From Acidobacteriota bacterium (GTDB lineage Bacteria; Acidobacteriota; Blastocatellia; Pyrinomonadales; Pyrinomonadaceae): a DNA stretch of 5,775 nucleotides. Shown here piece by piece: positions 1-5,707 of this stretch. The first letter of the stretch is position 1. Each line of letters begins with the position of its first letter. The DNA is taken from assembly GCA_029862725.1 (NCBI GenBank), contig JAOTWT010000223.1:1-5775 (forward strand), given 5' to 3'. The position numbers and the translations under genes were made by a program. The notes under the pieces are model-generated. The model ran no database searches, was not told where the DNA came from, and worked only from the letters and a program-made list of their open reading frames with translations.

Positions 1-381
1 AATCGCTGCGCGCTCGGCCTCATCAACCGATTTTTCAAAGAAATCCGGATAAAGCGTGATCACTTCGAACGGAAAGTTCGTCCCGGCGTAAGCGTTTTCG
101 TCTTCAACAAAAGAATTGAGCCAGTTGTCGCTAACCCGGAATGTCGCCACACGCCGTAGCAGGAATACTTCCCTGTCGAATCCTTTTGATTCGAGTTTTG
201 AAATCGCTTGGTCAAGCGTAGTTCTGTGGTGATCAAGCAATGGCTGAGAAGTTGTCAAAAGTGATAGATAAAAAATGTTGATTGTAAGTACAAAAATTAC
301 AAAATAATTCAAAAGCGCACAGGGTACCGCGCGAACAAATCTCCGGATCAAGGATGCCCGCACGGTTGTCTCTTTTGACAT
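1..381 (-). CDS. Membrane-anchored hypothetical protein, N-terminal part (cut by window edge)
   Basis: An open frame runs from an ATG at 381 to the left edge, giving 127 residues with no stop. The protein starts MSKETTVRASLIRRF. A basic N-terminus is followed by one hydrophobic segment at about residues 18-44 (core NYFVIFVLTINIFYLSLL), which fits a signal anchor with the rest outside the cytoplasm. The visible downstream part is soluble and mixed-charge and ends FFEKSVDEAERAAI. No family is recognised with confidence. The phrase 'ITLYPDFFE...DEAERA' would suit the residues just before a zinc-protease HExxH helix, but that motif would lie outside the window, so this is only a guess. No good Shine-Dalgarno precedes the ATG. 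The frame stays open upstream to a stop at 490-492, and a GTG at 394-396 is an alternative start. It is transcribed leftward, away from the integration region. Confidence 0.72.
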   Translation of the reverse strand, partial: MSKETTVRASLIRRFVRAVPCALLNYFVIFVLTINIFYLSLLTTSQPLLDHHRTTLDQAISKLESKGFDREVFLLRRVATFRVSDNWLNSFVEDENAYAGTNFPFEVITLYPDFFEKSVDEAERAAI

Positions 382-643
382 TTTTGGATTATTCACTCTG
401 ATTAGCGTTTGGGACTTTCTTAAAAGATGTGCTTTTACTGATTGATTTGCGCTGACGCGCGAGGAAGGAGGGGATGGTCCTTCCCTATTTTACGACATTT
501 AAGGCAGAACTATCAAAATTATTCTTAGGCCGCTCGTGCGCATTTATTTTCGAACAACCATTTCCTTGGATATCCGGTCTGGTCCGCACGCTTTTTGTTT
601 ACCTTCCAATCTCTATCCCCGACACAAAAATTAATTAGAGGAT
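382..643. other. Intergenic stretch, no supported gene
   Basis: No frame here has convincing protein character. The minus-strand open frame that reaches 525 overlaps the small ORF at 644-871 in another register and has low-complexity, basic composition. The one structural element is a 7-bp perfect hairpin, GGAAGGA (463-469) with TCCTTCC (478-484) around an 8-base loop. It has no T tract directly after it on either strand, so it is not a clear terminator. Confidence 0.4.
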
Positions 644-871
644 TCAAAAACCAAATGCGCAAAATGCTGGATCCGCTGCTGTTGGTATGCCGACGGAGGG
701 CGTATAAGGTTTGCCGGTAATTGGGCACGGGCAGAGCAGCCCTGTGTCTAAAAAGCTCTTGATTGCAATTATAGGAACGGTGTTGCAAGTATAGACGGAT
801 AATGCCTTTAGAACCTCTTCTCGGATTATTTTTCGAAGTCGGGTGTCAAGTTCATATATTAAGTCGTCCAT
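644..871 (-). CDS. Small hypothetical protein, 75 aa, possibly a truncated DNA-binding or excisionase-type protein
   Basis: The frame opens with ATG at 871 behind GAGG (879-882) at a 7-base spacing, one of the better translation starts on the left side. Residues 1-25 form a charged amphipathic helix (LDTRLRKIIREEVLKAL). Helices of this kind often precede the helix-turn-helix in excisionase-like proteins of integrated elements, but no helix-turn-helix follows. The rest contains LLCPCPITGKPYTPSV and ends CAFGF, with three cysteines and no recognisable domain. Another minus-strand frame overlaps the end of this one (to 525), so an old frameshift may have replaced the original C-terminus. The link to mobile elements is inferred from the helix and from the nearby tRNA half-site. 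It could equally be a short orphan protein or a chance frame with a good start. Confidence 0.4.
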   Translation of the reverse strand: MDDLIYELDTRLRKIIREEVLKALSVYTCNTVPIIAIKSFLDTGLLCPCPITGKPYTPSVGIPTAADPAFCAFGF

Positions 872-878
872 CGCGGAG

Positions 879-882
879 CCTC
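879..882 (-). promoter_or_regulatory. Ribosome binding site of the 75-aa ORF
   Basis: GAGG on the minus strand, 7 bases before the ATG at 871. It is the main evidence that the small ORF is translated. Confidence 0.4.
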
Positions 883-1260
883 ATTTCTAATGATTCAGAG
901 TCATTGCCATTCTGTGGGATCATTTCAGTTACTTCATTCGAAGATCATTGAATCAAATTGTATCTGCTGCCGGTCGATTCTATTGCTAAGCCCAACATTG
1001 TGGTGGACACAATCCTCATTATTAAGAAAACGCTTGACATAAAGGGCCCGCCTCCGAAGACGTATTTTAGGGAACGCCAATGGTTGAATGGCATCGCCAA
1101 TGGATAGAATATCCTTAACCGGCTAGCGCCAGTCACAGTTTTGATTCGAGATAACGCCAAATTGGGGATAATGGTTCGTATATATTCTGAATGTGGTGAA
1201 AAGTGTGGGGACACCCGACTTGCAGGAAGTCGCACCGGACGACCGACTGGATCCTCGCAC
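883..1260. other. Degenerate intergenic region with possible coding remnants
   Basis: No intact gene is supported. On the plus strand a frame from TTG 958 to TAG 1105-1107 reads with protein-like composition (IAKPNIVVDTILIIKK near its start, YFRERQWLNGIANG at its end). It has no ATG and an in-frame stop at 949-951, so it may be a gene-end remnant. A second protein-like tail ends at the TAA at 1264-1266 (PDLQEVAPDDRLDPRTP). The minus-strand frame over 945-1265 lies opposite these and looks like a shadow. An inverted pair TGATTCA (891-897) and TGAATCA (948-954) is also present. Confidence 0.3.
1075..1165. repeat. Short direct repeats with CGCCA core
   Basis: CGCCAATGG occurs at 1075-1083 and again at 1095-1103, exactly 20 bp apart, about two helical turns. 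A weaker CGCCAGT lies at 1127 and CGCCAAATTGG at 1155-1165. Clustered short direct repeats about 160-250 bp to the left of the tRNA half-site could be protein-binding arms of an element end, but chance is not excluded. Confidence 0.25.
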
Positions 1261-1298
1261 CCCATAAATTCAGGTGATTGCGGGATGATTCAATTCAG
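1261..1298 (+). repeat. Left-flank repeat of tRNA half-site, copy 1
   Basis: This stretch aligns without gaps to 4204-4241 at an offset of 2943 bp, with 26 of 38 positions identical. It shares TTGC, GAT and an uninterrupted CAATTCAG (1291-1298). The same offset carries on into the tRNA half-site. Shared sequence outside the tRNA part suggests that both sites were the same end of related integrated elements. Confidence 0.5.
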
Positions 1299-1318
1299 TG
1301 CATAGACCTACGGAAAAT

Positions 1319-1363
<45 letters not shown>

Positions 1364-1440
1364 TATTATTGGGCTAAGAATTGAATTTGTTGCTAATGCA
1401 ATTATGACTCCGGCGAATCTGTGTTGAGGTCGAACCTGCT

Positions 1441-1471
1441 TTGACAATATTCTGACGAAATTGAATATGTT
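1441..1471 (+). promoter_or_regulatory. Possible promoter (TTGACA / TATGTT)
   Basis: A perfect -35 box TTGACA lies at 1441-1446 and a 4-of-6 -10 box TATGTT at 1466-1471. The spacing of 19 bases is longer than ideal. If active, it would drive transcription through the hairpins at 1569 and 1664. Sequence match only. Confidence 0.25.
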
Positions 1472-1568
1472 AGTAGCTTTCTCACCTTTCCAATTCGACA
1501 CCTAGACCTTGTTTAATTATCAGAGATCTAAGTCTCATGACGACCCCGGGCGCGGCGATCGCGGGATT

Positions 1569-1590
1569 CGGAACGGCGGGAGACGTTCCG
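1569..1590 (+). other. Hairpin
   Basis: CGGAACG (1569-1575) pairs perfectly with CGTTCCG (1584-1590) around an 8-base purine-rich loop. It lies between the promoter-like boxes at 1441 and the terminator-like hairpin at 1664-1698. Confidence 0.3.
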
Positions 1591-1663
1591 TTATCGAATT
1601 CATACGTCCAGCCCTAAGCGTTACTCGATTTTGGATTTTCGATCAGTGTTCGATTGAGGTCTC

Positions 1664-1698
1664 AAGATCCCGAATTAAGCTCCCATTCCCGGGATTTT
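1664..1698 (+). terminator. Terminator-like hairpin upstream of the P-domain gene
   Basis: AAGATCCCG (1664-1672) pairs with CGGGATTTT (1690-1698), with one G-U pair and a 17-base loop. The 3' arm ends in TTTT. The loop is long and the T run short, so it is a weak terminator candidate. It could end a short transcript from 1441 or act as an attenuator. Confidence 0.3.
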
Positions 1699-1759
1699 GC
1701 TAACCTTTATGGTAGAATCAGTCAAGATCCGGATCCACTGGCACGAGTTACTCAAATTC

Positions 1760-1789
1760 TTGACAAGTTGAGCGCTCAGATAGTAGGTT
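1760..1789 (+). promoter_or_regulatory. Possible promoter of the P-domain gene
   Basis: TTGACA at 1760-1765 matches the -35 consensus perfectly. The best -10 candidate at an 18-base spacing is TAGGTT (1784-1789), only 3 of 6. It would give a leader of about 125 bases before the ATG at 1920. The -35 box is convincing; the -10 box is not. Confidence 0.3.
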
Positions 1790-1816
1790 TTCGGTAGCTG
1801 TGGCTTGACTTAGTTT

Positions 1817-1840
1817 CGGTACCCAGCGGTTTGGTACCCG
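1817..1840. repeat. GGTACCC pair, possible operator
   Basis: GGTACCC occurs at 1818-1824 and 1833-1839, 15 bp apart. Because GGTACC is its own reverse complement, the pair is both a direct and an inverted repeat. It lies between the candidate promoter and the start codon, where a regulator site could sit. No regulator is identified. Confidence 0.25.
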
Positions 1841-1904
1841 TCGGCGCAGAAAGCTCTGATCACAGCTTCACCGTGTCGTATTCAGATTCTTAGTTAATTC
1901 AGAG

Positions 1905-1910
1905 AGGAGG
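1905..1910 (+). promoter_or_regulatory. Ribosome binding site of the P-domain gene
   Basis: AGGAGG, a perfect Shine-Dalgarno core, followed by 9 bases and the ATG at 1920. It fixes the start codon. Confidence 0.85.
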
Positions 1911-1919
1911 GATTTATCT

Positions 1920-3734
1920 ATGTCTTGGACTAAAATGAATGGGTCCAAACGAGTTCTTTTTGCCGTACCTGGTATTATCGGGCTGGCAATTCTATTTTTA
2001 TGGGCTGGCTCGAGCATCCGACCAGTGGACGCTCAGTCCAAGAGAGTCGCGAATGATCCGCCGAAGATTGTCAAAGCCTCGGAGCAGGACAGTCTGGGCG
2101 GCAGCGGCACGACTTTCCAAGCTGAAAGTGGAACACTTGGCACTATTCCCGACGGGGGGACCTGTCCAACCACCGGGACACCCAGAGAGGTCGATTTTAT
2201 TGTCTCAGGCCTGTCTGGCGTCGTCAGTGATGTCCAGATAACCACTGACTTTGTGCATACCTGGGTCGGTGACCTGTCGGTCACTCTGGTTGCGCCAAAC
2301 AGCGATCAGCATATTATTTTCTCCCGCACCGAATCATCATCTACCAACTGTTTTGGAGATTCTTCGAACCTGGGAGAGACATACGGCTTCAATGACTTCG
2401 CAAGCGGTCAAAACTGGTGGGATGCGGCATTTAATACCGATGACGGATTTAATATCCCGGGAGGAGCGTACAGGACAACTGCCCCCGGGCCGGACGACAC
2501 TCCTCCGGCAGATGAAACGGTAATGTCAGCGGCCTTCGCAGGAGTGACGAATGCTAACGGTACATGGAAGCTGAGGATAACGGACGGCTCGGAAGGCGAT
2601 ACGGGTTCGATAGATGCCGCATCATTGACATTGACCACTGCTGCCGCATCGGGCAGGCCCAACGTCGACGCTGACGGAGATGGAAAGACGGATTGGTCGA
2701 TTGCGCGTGATGCAAGTGTGATGCCGGGAGTCAAAGCAACTGAAGAGCAGCCTGCCGGCCCGATGAGATACCGCAGCCTAAGAGAACGCGTCAAAGCCCG
2801 AAGCACCGTTTCGAAGCGGTCGGATCTGGGTGGGAGTGCGCCGTCTCCGGGAACGGGCCTTGTATGGTACGCTAATTTCAGCGGCGACGGCAGCAATAAC
2901 GATGCGGAGTTTGGTGACCCCGTGACGGACTTTTTGGTGCCGGCGGATTACGACGGGGACGGAGAAGACGATGTTGCCGTCTGGAGGCCTGTTTCTGAGG
3001 GCCAGCCCAACGGGAACGCCTGGCTGCTTTACCTGAAGAGCTCGGACTCAACCGTCGGCTCTTTCGATTTTGGACAGACAAACGATGACCCGGCGATCGC
3101 CGGCGATTACGACGGCGACGGTACCGACGACCCTGCAGTGCTTCGCTGCCCGTTAGCTGTTCCGGGCCAATGCACTTTCTATTACCGCGGTTCGGCAGGT
3201 GCGGGTGAGATAACCTATGTCCCCTGGGGATGGGGAACGGTGGAAACGATATTTGCAGCACCGGGCGATTTCGACGGCGACGGCAGATATGATTTCTGTG
3301 TTCAACGGACGGCGCCCGGAGCTGCTCTTACTGGAGTATCTGCGCCCGGTCAGTTTGTCTTGCTCCGCTCATCGGATAGCGGGGTCGAATACATAAACTG
3401 GGGGCGGAACGATGACTTTATAGCCCCGGGCGATTACGACAATGACGGCCGGGACGATTTTGCTGTTGTTCGTGCCGGAGGCGGCCAGTTCATCTGGTAC
3501 GTACTTGAACGGGACGGCGGGATCACGTACGGAATACCTTTCGGGCTTGACTCCGACTGGATAACTCCGGGTGACTATGACGGGGACGGGAGCGCCGACA
3601 TCGCGATTTGGCGACCCGGCACAACCGCTGACGATAATTACTTCTATGTTCGAAGGTCATCGGACCTGATGCTACTGACATACGAGTACGGCCAACCGTC
3701 AGACTTTCCGGTGCCGAATTGGAACGTTCGTTAA
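1920..3734 (+). CDS. Secreted P-domain plus FG-GAP/VCBS repeat protein
   Basis: This 604-residue protein is probably exported. Hydrophobic residues 11-29 (VLFAVPGIIGLAILFLWAG) lead to a likely signal-peptidase site near VDA-QS (residues 36-40). Residues about 66-241 match the proprotein-convertase P-domain (jelly-roll beta sandwich), including HTWVGDLSVTLVAPN and the closing GTWKLRITD...DTG...LTLTT. Six Ca2+-binding loops of the DxDxDGxxD type follow at 250, 343, 396, 450, 505 (DYDNDG) and 552. The last five are spaced 47-55 residues, as in FG-GAP/VCBS beta-propeller blades. An 80-residue Arg/Ser/Pro-rich linker follows the first loop. P-domains usually accompany subtilisin-type proteases, but no protease domain is present, so a role in adhesion or carbohydrate/protein binding is more likely than catalysis. 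The gene has its own ribosome binding site and terminator. It is the only intact gene between the tRNA-Cys halves. The C-terminus (VPNWNVR) follows a complete last blade, so it looks full length. Confidence 0.93.
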   Translation: MSWTKMNGSKRVLFAVPGIIGLAILFLWAGSSIRPVDAQSKRVANDPPKIVKASEQDSLGGSGTTFQAESGTLGTIPDGGTCPTTGTPREVDFIVSGLSGVVSDVQITTDFVHTWVGDLSVTLVAPNSDQHIIFSRTESSSTNCFGDSSNLGETYGFNDFASGQNWWDAAFNTDDGFNIPGGAYRTTAPGPDDTPPADETVMSAAFAGVTNANGTWKLRITDGSEGDTGSIDAASLTLTTAAASGRPNVDADGDGKTDWSIARDASVMPGVKATEEQPAGPMRYRSLRERVKARSTVSKRSDLGGSAPSPGTGLVWYANFSGDGSNNDAEFGDPVTDFLVPADYDGDGEDDVAVWRPVSEGQPNGNAWLLYLKSSDSTVGSFDFGQTNDDPAIAGDYDGDGTDDPAVLRCPLAVPGQCTFYYRGSAGAGEITYVPWGWGTVETIFAAPGDFDGDGRYDFCVQRTAPGAALTGVSAPGQFVLLRSSDSGVEYINWGRNDDFIAPGDYDNDGRDDFAVVRAGGGQFIWYVLERDGGITYGIPFGLDSDWITPGDYDGDGSADIAIWRPGTTADDNYFYVRRSSDLMLLTYEYGQPSDFPVPNWNVR

Positions 3735-3759
3735 GGACTTTGAAGGGTTCGATTAGTTG

Positions 3760-3790
3760 AGGCCGGTCGTTATGACCGGCCTTCTTTTTT
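3760..3790 (+). terminator. Rho-independent terminator of the P-domain gene
   Basis: A perfect 8-bp GC-rich stem, GGCCGGTC (3761-3768) with GACCGGCC (3774-3781), has a 5-base loop and extends by an A-T pair. It is followed by TTCTTTTTT to 3790. It starts 26 bases after the stop codon, so the gene is transcribed as a single-gene unit. Confidence 0.93.
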
Positions 3791-3926
3791 GCCGTTGGCG
3801 CACCGGAATTGTGAGGTAATCGCGAGACCGTTGGAATGTTGCATTTATCGGATGAAGCCGTTGACTTTGATTTGTAAGACCAGTGAGTAGATTAACGATG
3901 ACTCTCCAATTGCACGCTGCCTGGAA
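3791..3926. other. Short intergenic stretch, nothing recognised
   Basis: No gene or clear signal is seen between the terminator and the nucleotidyltransferase stub. A TTGACT-like box is present near 3863, but its -10 partner is poorly spaced. Confidence 0.3.
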
Positions 3927-4019
3927 ATGAAAGCAATGATCCTGGCCGCCGGCTTTGGAACGCGCCTCTTTCCCCTGACAATCGACCTCTGCTATGGCTT
4001 GAAGCGATTTATATGTTGA
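3927..4019 (+). pseudogene. Nucleotidyltransferase stub (N-terminal signature only)
   Basis: ATG 3927 opens a 30-codon frame. Its first 20 residues, MKAMILAAGFGTRLFPLT plus ID, are the start of a sugar-phosphate nucleotidyltransferase (NTP_transferase family, e.g. glucose-1-phosphate thymidylyl- or mannose-1-phosphate guanylyltransferases). The GxGTRLxPLT loop binds the nucleotide phosphates. In intact members a lysine-containing segment (typically RTKP) comes next. Here the similarity stops at about 3987 and the frame ends ten codons later at TGA 4017-4019. Family members usually have at least ~230 residues, so more than 90% is missing. The break falls about 280 bp left of the second tRNA half-site, which suggests a deletion or recombination joint. 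No clear ribosome binding site is seen, and the stub is surely not functional. Confidence 0.8.
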
Positions 4020-4190
4020 GACAATCACCCTTTTACCGGACGTTTCTTCAAGGAGTAATACGGCAATCGCTTCATAACCTTTGGTCAGCGGAACGTCAAT
4101 ATCGCCGCTCTTGTAAACGGGTAGAATGCTTTGAAAATCAGAATCAATTGTTCGGTCACCGCGTACCGCCAAATAAGTGATTGGCTCCAC
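3985..4190 (-). pseudogene. Protein-like minus-strand fragment of unknown family
   Basis: A minus-strand frame beginning near GTG 4190 (stop upstream at 4206-4208) has unusually natural composition for about 69 codons, with stretches such as SGDIDVPLTKGYEAIAV and LLLEETSGKRVIVSTYKS. It stays open further, to 3753. From about 3985 on, however, it is simply antisense to the nucleotidyltransferase stub and the P-domain gene terminator, so that part cannot be genuine. The likely reading is a fragment of another gene joined to the stub at about 3985-3988. No family is recognised, no ribosome binding site is visible, and a chance frame remains possible. Confidence 0.3.
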
Positions 4191-4203
4191 GGCCTGGGCT
4201 GTC

Positions 4204-4241
4204 CACTAAAAATCAAGGGCTTGCAAGATACTGCAATTCAG
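4204..4241 (+). repeat. Left-flank repeat of tRNA half-site, copy 2
   Basis: Counterpart of 1261-1298 at the same 2943-bp offset, with 26 of 38 identical positions including CAATTCAG (4234-4241). It also contains AATCAAGGGCTTGCAAGAT, with the small inverted repeat CTTGCAAG. Its conservation at both half-sites points to a shared element end rather than to the tRNA gene. Confidence 0.5.
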
Positions 4242-4261
4242 CACAATGTGATCGAAATGAT

Positions 4262-4303
<42 letters not shown>

Positions 4304-4337
4304 GCTACAAAAATCATCATTACGGGGAGCTTCATTC

Positions 4338-4744
4338 AGGGATACCTGATTTAGGGCGTCCAATGGCCGTGTGTATAGGCTCGCCAGGTACCGGAAGCGT
4401 CCCCCGGGTCGGTCGATAGGCACCAGCCCATACCGTTGCTCATTTCTTCCCGATGAATCAGCCCAACGTTTTTGAACAGGCGCCACTGATCGATGCAGCA
4501 GGCGTCATTGCCGTTCGTACGGAAATCCGAAGTACCCGACCTCCCGGTCGGTGGTGATGGAAAATACGGCATCTCCCGGCGCACGATTGCTGATCCCGTC
4601 CTTTCGTTATGCTTTCGATCACATAAGTGCTGGCGGCAAAAAAGGTAACAGTGACCCCCCTGCCCGCAATTGTCCTTCTGAACGACGTATGCGTGCAATC
4701 GACCGTCGCCTTTTAATCATCGCTTTCAGGAAGGACGGTGCGTC
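4338..4744 (-). pseudogene. Decayed third copy of the cysteine-containing secreted domain
   Basis: The minus strand beyond the stop of the two-domain gene continues as a third, diverged unit of the same domain, in register to about 4338. Recognisable pieces are VDCTH, VTVTF, DFRTNGNDA, IDQWRLFKN, LIHREE and MGWCLSTDP. Against the intact units it shows a sense codon changed to TAG at the domain boundary (TCG to TAG, 4745-4747), a one-base deletion just after it, an extra A in the AAAGG near the middle, and an extra G in TTCGGATTTCC. The second and fourth conserved cysteines are replaced (TGT to CGT, TGC to TGG), and TGG near the end is TAA. The ancestral gene therefore most likely encoded three domains. 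The decay stops about 35 bp short of the tRNA half-site. Confidence 0.82.
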
Positions 4745-5536
4745 CTAAACCGGAAACTTGATCCAGGTCCTGCAAAGGCCGTTTGTATAGGCTTGCCAGG
4801 TGCCGGAGGCGTCCCTCGGGTCGGTCGATAGGCACCAGCCCATACCGTTGTTCCTTTCTTCCCGATGAATCAGCGCACCGTTTTTGAACAGGCGCCACTG
4901 ATCGATGTAGTAGGCGTCATTGCCATTCGTGCGGAAATCGATGTACCCGACCTCCCGGTCGGTGGTGATGGAAAATGCGGCATCTCCCTTCGTACAATTG
5001 GTGATCCCGTTCATTGTTTTGCTTTCGATCACACCACTCGTGGCGTCCATAAAGGTAACAGTGATCCTGTTGCGGGTAATTGTGTTTCTGATCCGTGCAT
5101 GTCTGCAATCCACCGTCACCTTGTATTTGTTAGTTGCAGGAGGAACGGTGCCGCCCGAAACCGGAAACTTGATCCAGGTCCTGCAAAGGCCGTTTGTATA
5201 GGCTTGCCAGGTGCCGGAAGCGTCCCTCGGGTCGGTCGATAGGCACCAGCCCATCCCGTTGTCCCTTTCTTCCCGATGAATCAGCACACCGTCTTTAAAC
5301 AGGCGCCACTGATCGATGTAGTAGGCGTCATTGCCATTCGTGCGGAAATCGATGTACCCGACCTCGCGGTCGGTGGTGATGGAAAATGCGGCATCTCCCG
5401 GCGCACAATTCCTGATCCCGTCCTTCGATACGCTTTCGATCACATCACTCGTAGCGTCCATAAAGGTAACAGTGATCCTGTTGCCTGTGAATGTGTTTCT
5501 AATCCGCGAATGGTTGCAATCCACCGTCACTCGATA
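4338..5536 (-). repeat. Tandem array of three ~411-bp domain-coding units
   Basis: Unit A covers 5159-5536 and unit B 4748-5125, with a period of 411 bp (137 codons). The decayed unit C covers about 4338-4714, shifted by one base. A and B differ at about 16 of 126 encoded residues. Nearly all differences lie in the first half; the second half is almost identical, which suggests recent duplication or gene conversion. Confidence 0.85.
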
Positions 5537-5620
5537 GGTGGTTGCAGCCATCGACGCGCCAACGCACATGATAAGAACGGCTAACAATCCAATAGTAGTT
5601 TTTACAAATTGGTTTTTCAT
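4745..5620 (-). CDS. Secreted two-domain repeat protein, unknown family
   Basis: This 291-residue protein begins with a clear Sec signal peptide (MKNQFVKTTIGLLAVLIMCV, cleavage near residue 25, ASMA-A). Two tandem domains follow, residues 29-154 and 166-291, about 87% identical and joined by an SGGTVPPATNK linker. Each has four cysteines at equivalent places (35, 72, 126, 146 and 172, 209, 263, 283), able to form two disulfides per domain outside the cytoplasm. Strand-like segments (YRVTVDC, RITVTFMDA, AAFSITTD, GYIDFRT, DQWRLFKDG) suggest a small beta sandwich. The layout, with YxVTV at the start and a DQWRLF segment before the end, recalls PLAT/LH2-like domains, but this is only a resemblance. 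No catalytic motif is seen, so it is probably a binding or structural protein. The start is supported by AAGAGAG 6 bases upstream. The stop falls exactly at a domain boundary and appears to have arisen by mutation in a former three-domain gene. Confidence 0.9.
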   Translation of the reverse strand: MKNQFVKTTIGLLAVLIMCVGASMAATTYRVTVDCNHSRIRNTFTGNRITVTFMDATSDVIESVSKDGIRNCAPGDAAFSITTDREVGYIDFRTNGNDAYYIDQWRLFKDGVLIHREERDNGMGWCLSTDPRDASGTWQAYTNGLCRTWIKFPVSGGTVPPATNKYKVTVDCRHARIRNTITRNRITVTFMDATSGVIESKTMNGITNCTKGDAAFSITTDREVGYIDFRTNGNDAYYIDQWRLFKNGALIHREERNNGMGWCLSTDPRDASGTWQAYTNGLCRTWIKFPV

Positions 5621-5626
5621 AATATT

Positions 5627-5633
5627 CTCTCTT
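5627..5633 (-). promoter_or_regulatory. Ribosome binding site of the repeat-domain gene
   Basis: AAGAGAG on the minus strand, 6 bases before the ATG at 5620. It is a moderate purine-rich match to the Shine-Dalgarno sequence. Confidence 0.5.
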
Positions 5634-5643
5634 CTTTCATGTC

Positions 5644-5649
5644 ATTATC
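5644..5649 (-). promoter_or_regulatory. Alternative -10 box close to the repeat-domain gene
   Basis: GATAAT (5 of 6) on the minus strand, 23 bases before the ATG. A TTGGAA box lies 21 bases further upstream, too far for a standard promoter. It may be a weak or activator-dependent start that bypasses the G-run promoter. Confidence 0.2.
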
Positions 5650-5707
5650 TGCTAGGCTCAACCCGCCGGTTTCCAAAAAGGCACAAATCTCTGAATCGCT
5701 CAATATA

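Larger units (their letters stand above)
1364..1919 (+). other. Long noncoding leader region of the P-domain gene
   Basis: About 550 bases without a convincing gene. The 64-codon plus-strand frame at 1509-1703 has no ribosome binding site and an arginine-rich composition typical of a chance frame. The region holds two TTGACA boxes (1441 and 1760), two hairpins (1569-1590 and 1664-1698) and a repeated GGTACCC (1818 and 1833), listed separately. Such a long structured leader suggests regulation or an embedded small RNA. Confidence 0.45.

Noticed and set aside
463..484. Hairpin near 463 as a terminator
   Set aside because: The stem is 7 bp with an 8-base loop and no T run follows on either strand.
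945..1265. 106-codon minus-strand frame
   Set aside because: No ribosome binding site, no recognisable motif and patchy composition. It lies opposite plus-strand frames with better protein character.
1509..1703. 64-codon plus-strand frame upstream of the P-domain gene
   Set aside because: Arginine-rich chance composition, no Shine-Dalgarno, and it spans two hairpins.
2408..3261. Minus-strand frames inside the P-domain gene
   Set aside because: They are antisense shadows of GC-rich FG-GAP coding sequence. The plus-strand reading has clear domains.
4338..5536. CRISPR-like array
   Set aside because: The repeats are 411-bp protein-domain units, not 25-40 bp repeats with spacers.
4865..5584. 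Plus-strand frames repeated at 411-bp spacing opposite the two-domain gene
   Set aside because: They repeat only because the minus-strand domains repeat. The signal peptide, cysteine pattern and ribosome binding site all support the minus strand.
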